A stretch of 64,000 bases of DNA from NCBI RefSeq assembly GCF_000747525.1, contig NZ_CP009278.1:4836001-4900000 (forward strand), written 5' to 3'. The translations under genes and the position numbers were made by a program. Under the pieces are notes generated by a model. That model worked only from the letters and a program-made list of their open reading frames with translations. It had not been told where the DNA came from and did no database searches. The first letter of the stretch is position 1, and every line of letters begins with the position of its first letter. This document shows positions 18,525 through 27,277 of this stretch, in pieces. Source of the stretch: Sphingobacterium sp. ML3W (GTDB lineage: Bacteria > Bacteroidota > Bacteroidia > Sphingobacteriales > Sphingobacteriaceae).

Positions 18525-20114
18525 TTAGTTTTTCACGCAACGGATTTGAGCCGCAAAATTTGCTGACGCTGATTCCGTACGAGCAGAATCTCCAAAATCA
18601 TTTGCATTTCCTGTCATATACAACCTTTGTGTGTCCGCAAGTAAATACATTCCTTGGCTATTAAATCCATCTCCTGTATTATTATCATTATAGGAACCCC
18701 AAAAAGGGAAAAACAAATAATTAGTGCGATTAACACCGGGGTCATCCTGTCTACCAAAGAACATACCTACTTTTGACGCTGATCCATTATAATTAATGAC
18801 AAACCTGCCCACTCGCCATTGACTCACATTTTTTGGATTATCAGCTCCTTGTTCTCCACTACCTGTCTCCCTTGTTCGCAAAATCAATTTATCTGCTTCT
18901 GCTTTTGTAGGAAGTCTCCAAGTATTCAATGGTAATACCAATGCACAAGGGTCACCTTGCAAACCATTAATTCCTTCTGATGGACTAGGATTCGTATTAG
19001 CAGCATCAATCACCTTTGGTTTTAGGTAACCTGGGAACCAATAATCACCAGAAGCATCATTAGTCGCAGCGAAACCGTATACACCATTTTCATACGTCAA
19101 GTTACCCAATGCCCAAACTTCACCTCCAATATTTACACTAACTGGCGCTTTCACCGAAAGTTCTAAGATATATTTAACACCTGGTTTGAAAGTCAGATTT
19201 TTGAATGAAAATGGTTTAGCTATACTATTATTAATCGACAATCCTGTTAAATTAACAATACCCGTTTCCGTATATGCTGTTGTAATAAAAGTCGAATCCG
19301 ACACAATTACTTTACCAGTCTTAGTCGGTAATGTAAAGCTAACTTCCTCAGTAGTGGCAGCATAAGAAACAGCCCCATCAGACAGTTTTACATTAGCGCT
19401 AACACTAGATGGTGTTACTGTAGCACCACCGATCACTGTTGCACCAGATATTTTCGAAGAATCAAACTTTAACGTTACTTGGGTAAATAAGTGGTCTAAA
19501 TCTGCATTCAATACATTTTGGCCGTCCTTTACTTCAAACGGTACCTGATCCAACATAAAATCCACATCAGCTTTTAAACCCCCAAAATTAACGGTGTTCA
19601 AAGTCGCATCTGCTGGAATAGTTGGCAATCCTTTTCCTGTACCTGAAGCATATATCAAAAATGTATAATTTCCTTTAGCAATAGAAAAATCCTGTGTGCC
19701 ATTACCCTGAGTAAAGGACTTTGTTTCTTTATAGTTACCTGAAGCATCAAAAATTGCTACAGCATATACTGTACCTGCTTTTAACTGACCTTCCTTATGC
19801 CCAGTATCGACAGATTCCGCACGATTCGAACCTTTCAAAGTACGACTCGAAGAAGTAGTATATACCGGAGTCAATGTCGCCTCCAATGTGTATTCATTAT
19901 TAAATGGTATTTCAACTTTTTGGACAGCAGATACGTAACTTTTACCTACCGAACCTACTTTTATTGGATCTGGTTTCGCAAAGGCTTGTCCTATATTTAA
20001 GCGTATTGTAGACCCTTCGGTTAGAACTATATTTGTATCTTTATTACAAGAAGTTAGAAATAATAGTACAGCTAAGCTAGAGGCTAGGCCTATTTTTAAT
20101 TTAAAATTGTTCAT
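18525..20114 (-). CDS. Fimbrillin-family lipoprotein with FISUMP-like C-terminal domain
   Basis: A predicted surface lipoprotein of 529 residues. The signal peptide ends in the lipobox LFLTSC, and the following CNKDTN resembles the surface-export signal of Bacteroidota lipoproteins. Residues about 40-330 have the two-domain fimbrillin/Mfa-like pattern, including a YAVAIFDASGNY segment and an SFKNLTFKPGVKYIL strand. Residues about 375-529 resemble the FISUMP domain, with DPCALVLPLNTWRLPT and the ending IRCVKN. It is preceded by 29 bp and a 58-residue GIAAGS peptide gene in the same operon. It may be a minor pilin, an adhesin tip or a stand-alone surface protein; which one cannot be decided from sequence. 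Confidence 0.75.
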   Translation of the reverse strand: MNNFKLKIGLASSLAVLLFLTSCNKDTNIVLTEGSTIRLNIGQAFAKPDPIKVGSVGKSYVSAVQKVEIPFNNEYTLEATLTPVYTTSSSRTLKGSNRAESVDTGHKEGQLKAGTVYAVAIFDASGNYKETKSFTQGNGTQDFSIAKGNYTFLIYASGTGKGLPTIPADATLNTVNFGGLKADVDFMLDQVPFEVKDGQNVLNADLDHLFTQVTLKFDSSKISGATVIGGATVTPSSVSANVKLSDGAVSYAATTEEVSFTLPTKTGKVIVSDSTFITTAYTETGIVNLTGLSINNSIAKPFSFKNLTFKPGVKYILELSVKAPVSVNIGGEVWALGNLTYENGVYGFAATNDASGDYWFPGYLKPKVIDAANTNPSPSEGINGLQGDPCALVLPLNTWRLPTKAEADKLILRTRETGSGEQGADNPKNVSQWRVGRFVINYNGSASKVGMFFGRQDDPGVNRTNYLFFPFWGSYNDNNTGDGFNSQGMYLLADTQRLYMTGNANDFGDSARTESASANFAAQIRCVKN

Positions 20115-20143
20115 CAGTTTATTATGGATGTAATGAAATTAGG

Positions 20144-20320
20144 TTAGTTCCACTCTTGTTCTTGTGCCTGCGTTTCTGTGTTCCAAGACTCTTTTAAATT
20201 GCTTTCCACAGAACCCGCCGCAATACCGTATTCAAGTTCTACATACTGAAGATTTACTCGTGGCGCTTCATAGCGTATTTGACCTTTATTGTTGGTCAAA
20301 TTTTCATTTGTTGTTTTCAT
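20144..20320 (-). CDS. Short GIAAGS-motif peptide, 58 aa
   Basis: A small ORF starting MKTTNENLTN, with the conserved block YEAPRVNLQYVELEYGIAAG at residues 17-36 and a variable, acidic, Trp-containing tail (ESWNTETQAQEQEWN). It shows the same N-terminal block and position beside a lipoprotein gene as the peptides at 20714, 27078 and 31774. No signal peptide or membrane helix. Function unknown. The conserved front and hypervariable tail resemble leader-core peptides, but no maturation enzyme is nearby. The coding call rests on conservation of the block among four copies in this window. Confidence 0.75.
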   Translation of the reverse strand: MKTTNENLTNNKGQIRYEAPRVNLQYVELEYGIAAGSVESNLKESWNTETQAQEQEWN

Positions 20321-20713
20321 TCTTTTATTATTGTTATTAATATTTTGTTCAAAATTTTATATCGAAACTACTTTTAAGCCGAAACTCAGCAACTCAAACA
20401 TTGAACTGTACAAGATTTATATGGCATTAAACAGTCTGTTTTTATTTAAAATTTTGACGAAAGTAGATAATAGTTCAACACAAAATTCGAATTTTGAAAT
20501 AACAATTTGTAATTGTAGATTAAATGCCACAGAGATAACAAGTCGGCCAAAACAAATTCCATTTAACTAAATATCAATAAATTAACAATACAGAATGTGG
20601 TTAATAAAAAATTAAAAAAAAGAAAATACATAGTTTATATTTTCCTTTTGAGCAAAAAAAAACTCCCGACCTTTTGGGTCGAGAGTTTTTTGTTTCATAT
20701 AGTTACTACTTAC
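20321..20713. other. Intergenic region between two lipoprotein transcription units
   Basis: It holds the terminator at 20652-20694 and, to its left, a roughly 330-bp AT-rich stretch that must contain the promoter for the peptide/lipoprotein pair ending at 18525. A 93-codon rightward ORF here looks spurious. Confidence 0.5.
20652..20694 (-). terminator. Terminator after the leftward peptide gene at 20714
   Basis: aactcccgac / gtcgagagtt with one mismatch, flanked by A-rich and T-rich tracts. Confidence 0.8.
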
Positions 20714-20869
20714 TTAAGAAAAAGTACGGTTATCATCCTCACCATTACCCCATGATTCCTGTATTGTATTATTAGTTGGATTAGATCCAGCCGCAATACC
20801 TTGCTCCAATTCAATCGTAGTCATTTCTACTTTTGGGCTTGTATATGTTTTTTTCAATTCGTTGTTCAT
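20714..20869 (-). CDS. Short GIAAGS-motif peptide, 51 aa
   Basis: The ORF begins MNNELKKTYTSPKVEM and contains TIELEQGIAAGS at residues 18-29; the tail is NPTNNTIQESWGNGEDDNRT plus FS. Unlike the other three copies it follows its lipoprotein (stop of 20899-22524, then 29 bp) and is the last gene before a terminator. Both leftward copies share an ESW motif in the tail. Not secreted by any recognisable signal peptide. Function unknown. Confidence 0.75.
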   Translation of the reverse strand: MNNELKKTYTSPKVEMTTIELEQGIAAGSNPTNNTIQESWGNGEDDNRTFS

Positions 20870-20898
20870 CTTATTGTATTCTTTAATATTATTTGAAA

Positions 20899-22524
20899 TT
20901 AATTCTTACAAGCACCTTTTTTCAGACCTTTTCCAAAGCCCTGTATACCTGTTGCATTGTCCACACGCTGTGTTATTTTCACAGAGTTTGATTCAGCCCC
21001 ACCTTTCCAATTAACATTATTGAATGGCTTATTATCAAGCATTTTCATTGGTAATAATTCACCATCTGCAGATTTTCTACCGAATACAGTCACATATCCA
21101 GCTTGGTCAATGTTCACTTGGATTAATGGATTCGTTTGTGTTGTGTAATTTCCTTCCATTCCCTTGGCCCATACCTGAGGAATACCACCAGCACCATGAC
21201 GTGTTCCATCTGTAAACCCAATGGTCTGAGCTGTACCTAGACCGGCTTCAAAAACTTCAAATTGTAACTCTTGATTTGCGATATTCACCCCATTCACATT
21301 CATATTAAATGAATTGTCTAGCGAGTAGATATTAAATACAAAACCGTAATCAGCAGCTGGAGCAGTAATCTCACTAGATATGATCGATCCATTTGCAGCA
21401 TTAAAAGGACCAACTTGGAATACATCGTTAACGATGAAATTTCTGATAACTGCACCATCACCTGGATTACCGTAAATAGGGAAATTCCAATTCATTCCAC
21501 TCGTAACAACTTCACCCGTACATACCTTATACTCTAGGTTCAAGTTATAACGTTGACCTGGTACGATATTCAATTTATCAAAAGAGAAATTATTATTCAC
21601 AACTCCACCAATTTCCAAAGTACCAAAAGTAAGCGTAGCACCTTTTAATAATTCATCATGAATCAATAATGTTGGTGTACTAGTTGCTACAAGAGAACCA
21701 GGAGTGAAACCTGGAAACGCTACAGCAACATTTTGATTAGCTTCACCGTTATAAACAATTTTATTATCTGCAAATGTCAAACTTGCACTTGCATGCGATG
21801 GTGTTATAGTTGGCGCAACGATTTGTCCAATAGTACCAATTGTACCTTCAGCTACGAATATCTTTGTCGTGATCTGGCTGTACTGGTGTTTCAAAGTAAC
21901 ATTCAACGTATTCGTTACACCAGGTTTCACTTCCAATTCACCTTTGAAGTACATCAAGTCAGCACTGATATCTTTTAAAGAAGCTGTCGATAAACTACCC
22001 ACGCCTTCTACAGAAGGAACTGAAGTTTCATTCGTCGAGTAAGCAATAAAAGTATATGTACCTGCATTCAAAGCAATCTCTGTATTTGTCTCTTCAGCAT
22101 TAAATTCTTTTGTAGACACAAAATCACCATTGCTATCATATACCAACACCGCATATTTTACACCATTAGCTAAGTTAAAAGTACCTGTTGATGCTGCTGC
22201 AGCTGCACGGCTAGTACCTGCACGTAGGCCATTTGCCTGGTTAGCTGGAGCATCTGTTGTCAATGTTGCAGTCAAGGTACTTCCTTTAGCGAAAGGTACT
22301 GAAGACACCTGAACATCTTGTTGATGAGAAGCAGCACCTGCTTTTGTTTTTGCTCCATTACTTGAAGCCGGAGTAGCAACACCCAAAAGGTTTACTTTAA
22401 CTACAGTATCACCACTTACAATACTGTCTTGTGTTTCTTTACACGAGTACGAAGTTAAGCACAAGAAAGCAACAACTGCCATCATGACTTTACCTTTGGA
22501 TTTTTGATAAAATTGAGAAATCAT
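20899..22524 (-). CDS. Fimbrillin-family lipoprotein, divergent C-terminal domain
   Basis: A 541-residue predicted surface lipoprotein. Its signal peptide has lipobox residues LTSYSC, followed by CKETQD, and then a Ser/Thr/Ala-rich stretch. The first roughly 340 residues match the layout of the protein at 18525 (VKYAVLVYDSNGDFVSTKEF; FDKLNIVPGQRYNLNL). The last 200 residues are different from the FISUMP-like tail of the other four family members in the window and end in a basic-Cys sequence, GFGKGLKKGACKN. Its nearest relative is the decayed copy at 23007-23390. It is followed by a GIAAGS peptide gene. The C-terminal domain is not recognised. Confidence 0.7.
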   Translation of the reverse strand: MISQFYQKSKGKVMMAVVAFLCLTSYSCKETQDSIVSGDTVVKVNLLGVATPASSNGAKTKAGAASHQQDVQVSSVPFAKGSTLTATLTTDAPANQANGLRAGTSRAAAAASTGTFNLANGVKYAVLVYDSNGDFVSTKEFNAEETNTEIALNAGTYTFIAYSTNETSVPSVEGVGSLSTASLKDISADLMYFKGELEVKPGVTNTLNVTLKHQYSQITTKIFVAEGTIGTIGQIVAPTITPSHASASLTFADNKIVYNGEANQNVAVAFPGFTPGSLVATSTPTLLIHDELLKGATLTFGTLEIGGVVNNNFSFDKLNIVPGQRYNLNLEYKVCTGEVVTSGMNWNFPIYGNPGDGAVIRNFIVNDVFQVGPFNAANGSIISSEITAPAADYGFVFNIYSLDNSFNMNVNGVNIANQELQFEVFEAGLGTAQTIGFTDGTRHGAGGIPQVWAKGMEGNYTTQTNPLIQVNIDQAGYVTVFGRKSADGELLPMKMLDNKPFNNVNWKGGAESNSVKITQRVDNATGIQGFGKGLKKGACKN

Positions 22525-23006
22525 TCTTTTTTTAATTATTTATTGATTATGTTAGAAACATGATGATATGCAAGTCAACCAGGCTGAATGTGACAAAAAA
22601 AAGCGTCCATAGAAAATCAAAAATCGACAATGTTTTATATACTTTCTAAGTAAATAGATTTACTTAGAAATAAATTCTTACGCAAAAGTAGCTGTATAAA
22701 TGAGAATGAACGACATTCCTCTACATTATAAATTTTCCTGTAGTTGTATTACTACAAAAAGACAGATTAACTTAACCAGGTATCGATATACAACAAAACC
22801 TTAAACCATTTAAAGACACTTAACATTTAACCCACAATCCCATAATTCTACAACAGAAGCCATAGCTTTTAGGCTTATATATACTTTTTCAATTTATTAT
22901 CCATGATAACTTATTATTGTAAATTCATCAAATCCTTAAGACTATAAGTAATTGAACACTGTTTTTCTCTTCCCCCCAACAGTTGCCATGATTTTCGTCG
23001 TACCAG
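22525..23006. other. Intergenic region
   Basis: It separates the lipoprotein at 20899 from its decayed copy and should carry the leftward promoter of the intact gene. No gene seen; AT-rich with no clear repeats. Confidence 0.45.
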
Positions 23007-23390
23007 CTATAAAGAACCAGCTTGTGCATATATCAAAACTGTGAATTTCACATTTTCATCCAAAGCTGGTCGGTCCGTTGTTGCATCAGCAAGATTCGCA
23101 CTAGACTCACTACCCACCGGATTGGGTGTGCTGGAAGTCAATATGACGTTAAAAGATGAAATCTTTGAAAAAGTAACGTTGACCACCTGCTCTTCTTAAT
23201 GAGCAGCACCAGCTTTAGGTCCATTATTAGCGTCACTATTCGCAACACCCAAAAGATTTACCTTCTCTACAGCACTATCATTCACGATACTGTCTTGTGC
23301 TTCTTTACAAGAGTACGATGCCACACAGACAAAGGCCACAAGGACCAACATCGCTTTACTTTTTGTTTTTTGATAAAATTGCAAACTCAT
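23007..23390 (-). pseudogene. Decayed paralog of the neighbouring fimbrillin-family lipoprotein
   Basis: Codons 1-64 (MSLQFYQKTKSKAMLVLVAF and on) match the start of the protein at 22524 closely, including lipobox VASYSC and VEKVNLLGVA. A TAA stop at 23196-23198 ends it, but the same frame goes on for 62 codons (EEQVVNVTFSKISSFNVIL to NVKFTVLIYAQAGSL), matching the intact protein's VSSVPFAKGSTLTATLT to VKYAVLVYDSNG region, until a second stop at 23007. The remaining 400 or so codons are gone. An insertion sequence sits 27 bp upstream of the start codon and separates it from any original promoter. Confidence 0.85.
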
Positions 23391-23394
23391 GCTA

Positions 23395-24519
23395 TTAAAA
23401 TTTATGTGTCAAAATGCTAAGTACATGACAATTTTGTATAGTACAGAAATCCAATTTATTATATCCAGACAGGAGTGTTTCAGCGAGATAATCGAGTCCA
23501 TATTTGAATACAGATTTTGCTTTTCTGCCGTGTTTCTTGATCGTTATCGGTTTTATTTCCCGATCAATGTAGTCTCCGATAAGATAGCACCAGATAAACG
23601 CCAACATAGTAAGCATCATTAATTTTTCAAGTCTGTCGAGTGCCGTTACATGTGTATCTTCGATATTGAACCCACTGGATTTCATTCCTTTGAAAAGGGT
23701 TTCGACTTGCCAACGTTCTTTGTAATACCTCAATGCTTCATCAGGCTTATTAAAAGAGACCAGTATAAGCAATTCGATCTTTCCTTGCGCACTAGATTTT
23801 GTGGCCGATAGATAGCAAAGTTCTCCGCCTAGCTGTACAATATGCTGATAATGTTGATATTGCTTAACCTTTATCGAATTGAACAGATAGGAAGCTTTGA
23901 TAAAAGATTGTTTTCTTGGTAAGAAGACCTTAAAGTTATTACGTATCCTGATATGATAACGAATATTATTGAGGTTTAAGAAGTTGAGCCAGAGATCTCC
24001 CACAAACTCCCTGTCGGCCAATAGGCAATCAATCTGATCCAGGCCAAACCAATCGATGAAGTTCTGCATCAGATCGATCCGTTCCTGTGTGTTGGAGTTT
24101 CCTCTTTTGTCAAGCATCTTAAATAGAAGGGGAATAGCCACACCTTTGTATATCACGCCCAACATCAAGATATTGATATTACTGCTCCCGAACTTCCAAT
24201 TTGTTCGGTCCATGACCAATATTAGCTTTCCTTTTACAGGTAGCATACTGAATATCAAAGAACTGATAAGCTTCATCGGCAATTCTGCCTCCGCCATAAA
24301 GCGCTGTATGCGCCGCATGCAGCTCGAGGCTAGGCTTGCAGAGTCAAATCCTGCAGACACTTTCACAAAGTTCACAGACTTTGTTTTGCATAGCGCTGTT
24401 ACGAATAGGCAAACAAGTCGGATCCTGGCTAGGTGAAGATCTTTGCTCATATGAGCTTTAAATAGTGTCAATAAGTCTGTATCTTTAGCCCTAAGGCTGG
24501 AGTTCTTTTTTAAAGGCAT
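23395..24519 (-). CDS. IS4-family transposase
   Basis: A 374-residue DDE transposase. The visible catalytic blocks are LVMDRTNWKFG (first Asp), LLADREFVGDLW (second Asp) and the IS4 signature YKERWQVETLFKGMK, a Y-x2-R-x3-E-x6-K arrangement. The N-terminal third is helical and probably DNA-binding. Its stop codon (23395-23397) lies about 20 bp beyond the inferred end of the element, so the last residues are encoded by host DNA. The reading frame is intact, so it may be active. Confidence 0.92.
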   Translation of the reverse strand: MPLKKNSSLRAKDTDLLTLFKAHMSKDLHLARIRLVCLFVTALCKTKSVNFVKVSAGFDSASLASSCMRRIQRFMAEAELPMKLISSLIFSMLPVKGKLILVMDRTNWKFGSSNINILMLGVIYKGVAIPLLFKMLDKRGNSNTQERIDLMQNFIDWFGLDQIDCLLADREFVGDLWLNFLNLNNIRYHIRIRNNFKVFLPRKQSFIKASYLFNSIKVKQYQHYQHIVQLGGELCYLSATKSSAQGKIELLILVSFNKPDEALRYYKERWQVETLFKGMKSSGFNIEDTHVTALDRLEKLMMLTMLAFIWCYLIGDYIDREIKPITIKKHGRKAKSVFKYGLDYLAETLLSGYNKLDFCTIQNCHVLSILTHKF

Positions 24520-24627
24520 TACCTGAATAATAATCCTTTAATTTACTGAATTTCAGCCTTTTAACCAAATTAACAGGAGATTATTTTATTGGTTTTTAGA
24601 TACTTGTGAGTTTTGTCATGTACTAAA
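23417..24627. mobile_element. Insertion sequence, IS4 family, about 1.21 kb
   Basis: It carries the transposase at 23395-24519. The terminal inverted repeats share the core agtacatgacaa (23420-23431 and its complement at 24613-24624). The direct repeat gtcaaaatg flanks it on both sides (23408-23416 and 24628-24636), a 9-bp target duplication as known for IS4-family elements. The exact outer bases are uncertain by two or three positions. Confidence 0.85.
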
Positions 24628-25279
24628 GTCAAAATGTTTAAAAAACTATTTATATATCTTCACCAATAAGCCACCATACACAATTATATGTCCTTTCAAA
24701 AAATAGTTTGCAAAGCAATAATTATGACACCAATGGTATAAAAGTTGATTCTTCAGAAAAGTTATTTCCAACTTGAGTTAAAATTTTGTAGACGAGTTTC
24801 TACAGGCCTAAATGCTCACTACAGTTCATAAATATTATTGAATCAGCTAGTTTTAACTAATAGATCAATAGAAATCAATTAACTTATCACTATAAAAACT
24901 CACTTACTTAATTGCAGGCATGATAGCCCATAAAGTGTCGATTCATGATTAAAATATCGTTTTAGCTAAAAAACAGCATAGATGAATAACTCGAATAAAA
25001 AGGTTAAAAAAGGATATCAGATTTGGTAAGAATTCTTTTTAAGAACAAGGAGGCTAAAAAACATTCTTATATGTATATGCGACAAGAAAAAAAATAAGGG
25101 TTTATCAAAAAAGGATAGAAATTCCCTATTTTTCAAATAAATATTTTCTTAGTTGTTTATCAATCCAAATTTTGAATTTTTATAAACATCTTAAAAAAAA
25201 ACGAAATATGCCCAACATAAAATTAATGACTGAAAGTTAAAACAAAACTAGTTGTCATTAAATTTATATTAAATTTAAT
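24628..25279. other. Gene-free spacer between the two insertion sequences
   Basis: AT-rich, with many short A and T runs. No gene, RNA or convincing remnant seen. It starts with the right target duplication of the first element and ends with the left one of the second. Confidence 0.5.
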
Positions 25280-25364
25280 CACTTCCGTCCTAAATAAATT
25301 TTAGGCGCGTGTTTCCCTTGAAACAGTATCTATTTTTAGATAATTTCAATTTTGACCCTATTTT

Positions 25365-26540
25365 TTAGTCTGAGAATATCTGTAGCTGTCCATTTTTACC
25401 CTTAACTGGTGGCCTGATAAAAGGATCATCTATCCATTGCCATATATTTATTTTCACGAATATATTCATCCTGATAAACCCGACCAAGTTAGACAGATTC
25501 CAATCGTATTTAGCCTTCTTCTGAAGGTATTTGAGCAGTAATATTCCAATCAACGAAGTCCATATTTGGATCATGACCGCATTTTCAGAAGTACCCACAA
25601 AAGATGATATTTTTAAGCGTTGCTTCAGATGCTTGAAGAAAATCTCGATCTGCCATCGCTGTTTATAAATGTTAGCTACTAGTGATGCCTTCCATTGGAT
25701 ATTATTTGTCAGAAAGTGGTACTGGTTGTCTGTGCTGCTGTCCCAAAAGTGAATCAAGCGTAATGGTTTAGAGTTGTATCTATCTGCTGATGGACCAGAA
25801 AGCTCAATGATCTCATCTTTAATGATTCCCTTTTCAAGGAGTGCTTCACTCTGGTATGACTTGATAACGTTGTACTTCATGTTAGTTTTACTCCTGGTAA
25901 CAAAATAACAACCTCTGCTGTCCAAATCCCCGAGCCAGTTGTAATCCACATAACCTCTATCCACCACTACAACGCTTCCTTTGGAAAAACTATAGCTACC
26001 CGCACGCTGGCTTTCATGAACTTTCCCGTCTGTAATCTGCATGAAAACAGGAAGACATCCATCATAATCCAGCACAGTGTGCAGTTTTACAGCACCTTTG
26101 GTGCTTCTAAATTTAGCCCAGTCAAATACAGATAAACATAAAGGGATGATACTGGCATCCATCAGATAAACCTTGCGCTTTAATTGCGTTAGATCTTTGC
26201 GCAAATGGGTATCCTTTTGCCATAGCTTATCTAATAGCGAAAAGTACAGATCTTTAAAGAGTTCATGGGTGCGGTGCTTGTTGATATAGGAAATATTGGA
26301 CTTGCTGGGTGCTCTACCAACACCTAAATGGTTCAAATTACCAGTCGTACTACGTAAGCCATTACTGATATCACGAACTGAATCTGCAGAAGAAAAATGG
26401 CAAAACAACATGCTAGCAAGATGCGTCCAGCTGTTGATCCCTTTACAATGTTTGTCACTCTTGTGCTTAGCAACCAAAACCTTGAATAATTCGCGGTCGA
26501 TAAGTGATAAAATCTGACTAAAAACGTTTAAATTTACCAT
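25365..26540 (-). CDS. IS4-family transposase with N-terminal DUF4372 domain
   Basis: A 391-residue DDE transposase. The N-terminal part (SDKHCKGINSWTHLASMLFC, then SADSVRDISNGL) is the DUF4372-type helical domain. The catalytic core follows, with YLMDASIIPL (first Asp), VVVDRGYVDYNWL (second Asp) and YKQRWQIEIFFKHLKQRLK (Y-x2-R-x3-E-x6-K). The frame is intact. A strong hairpin covers the leader right up to the start codon at 26540, which may limit translation from read-through transcripts entering from outside. Confidence 0.93.
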   Translation of the reverse strand: MVNLNVFSQILSLIDRELFKVLVAKHKSDKHCKGINSWTHLASMLFCHFSSADSVRDISNGLRSTTGNLNHLGVGRAPSKSNISYINKHRTHELFKDLYFSLLDKLWQKDTHLRKDLTQLKRKVYLMDASIIPLCLSVFDWAKFRSTKGAVKLHTVLDYDGCLPVFMQITDGKVHESQRAGSYSFSKGSVVVVDRGYVDYNWLGDLDSRGCYFVTRSKTNMKYNVIKSYQSEALLEKGIIKDEIIELSGPSADRYNSKPLRLIHFWDSSTDNQYHFLTNNIQWKASLVANIYKQRWQIEIFFKHLKQRLKISSFVGTSENAVMIQIWTSLIGILLLKYLQKKAKYDWNLSNLVGFIRMNIFVKINIWQWIDDPFIRPPVKGKNGQLQIFSD

Positions 26541-26600
26541 GGCGGTGTGTTAAAATTTGACGATTTAAATATAGCAACTTTGCTATAGCAAAACACCGCC
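26541..26600 (-). promoter_or_regulatory. Hairpin abutting the transposase start codon
   Basis: ggcggtgt (26541-26548) pairs with acaccgcc (26593-26600), and inside it tatagca pairs with tgctata (26570-26587). The structure occupies the whole leader between the element's right end and the ATG. In IS10, IS50 and IS231A such inverted repeats block translation of transcripts started outside the element. The same role here is inference. Confidence 0.5.
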
Positions 26601-26637
26601 ACTTTTTTCAACGTTTAGGACGCTACTGAAATTTAAT

Positions 26638-27077
26638 GGACAGGATACATAGATTAAAACATTAGTCCTACTTTTACTTCAATCAATAAAATTAAATTAG
26701 AAAAAATGCCATTAAATTATCATAATCACAATTGCACACCTTTTTGAAATTTAATACCTTGTTTAAACAAACAATAAAGAAACTGATTATCTCAATTTGA
26801 AATTAAAAGGAAATAAAATATTTTAAACTTTTATTTTGTAAAATTGTTATTAGTTCGTAATATTACATAGCGAAAACATATTTTAACAGGTTATAACCAT
26901 CAGTAAAAGAGGGTAAAGCATTTACCGGACAAGGATGAACAGGTTTTAAAGACACATACCTTCCATATGGCAATGCTATAACTCCCTCAAAACACGTATG
27001 AATAATAATATTAATTAATCATAGTTTAATTTTAACCACAATAATACAAGACATTAGTATATCCAAACAATAACATT
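26638..27077. other. Promoter region of the rightward peptide/lipoprotein genes
   Basis: Very AT-rich, no gene seen. Rightward transcription of the GIAAGS peptide gene at 27078 must start here. Confidence 0.45.
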
Positions 27078-27245
27078 ATGAATAAGAACACAAAAAAAAT
27101 GTACGTAGCCCCGACTATTGAGGAGCTTGTAGTCGAATTAGAACAAGGTATTGCCGCAGGATCAGGAGGTGCACAACCAGGGGCACCTACTATTAATGAG
27201 CAAGATGGTGCAGGAGCAAGCGGTTGGGAAGTAGACGGCTTTTAA
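27078..27245 (+). CDS. Short GIAAGS-motif peptide, 55 aa
   Basis: MNKNTKKMYVAPTIEELVVE is followed by LEQGIAAGSGG (residues 21-31), then a tail rich in Gly, Ala and acidic residues (QPGAPTINEQDGAGASGW, ending EVDGF). The first 29 residues are nearly identical to those of the peptide at 31774 while the tails are unrelated. The stop codon is 32 bp before the ATG of the lipoprotein at 27278, so the two are co-transcribed. No signal peptide. Function unknown. Confidence 0.8.
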   Translation: MNKNTKKMYVAPTIEELVVELEQGIAAGSGGAQPGAPTINEQDGAGASGWEVDGF

Positions 27246-27277
27246 TTTCACTAACCCTAACTAACAATTTTAACAAT

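Larger units (their letters stand above)
25280..26628. mobile_element. Insertion sequence, IS4 family with DUF4372-type transposase, about 1.35 kb
   Basis: The ends cacttccgtcctaaa (25280) and the complement of tttaggacgctactg (ending 26628) match at 12 of 15 positions, with core cgtcctaaa. The direct repeat aaatttaat lies on both sides (25271-25279 and 26629-26637), a 9-bp target duplication. It is unrelated in ends and transposase to the element at 23417. Confidence 0.85.

Noticed and set aside
20289-20570. Rightward 93-codon ORF overlapping the GIAAGS peptide gene
   Set aside because: Its first part is antisense to the peptide start, composition is driven by AT-rich sequence and it has no partner or terminator.
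26296-26517. Rightward ORF inside the second insertion sequence
   Set aside because: Antisense to the transposase, with no independent support.
27224-27277. Longer start for the lipoprotein at 27278
   Set aside because: It would overlap the peptide gene in another frame and bury the signal peptide; ATG 27278 gives a normal lipoprotein signal.
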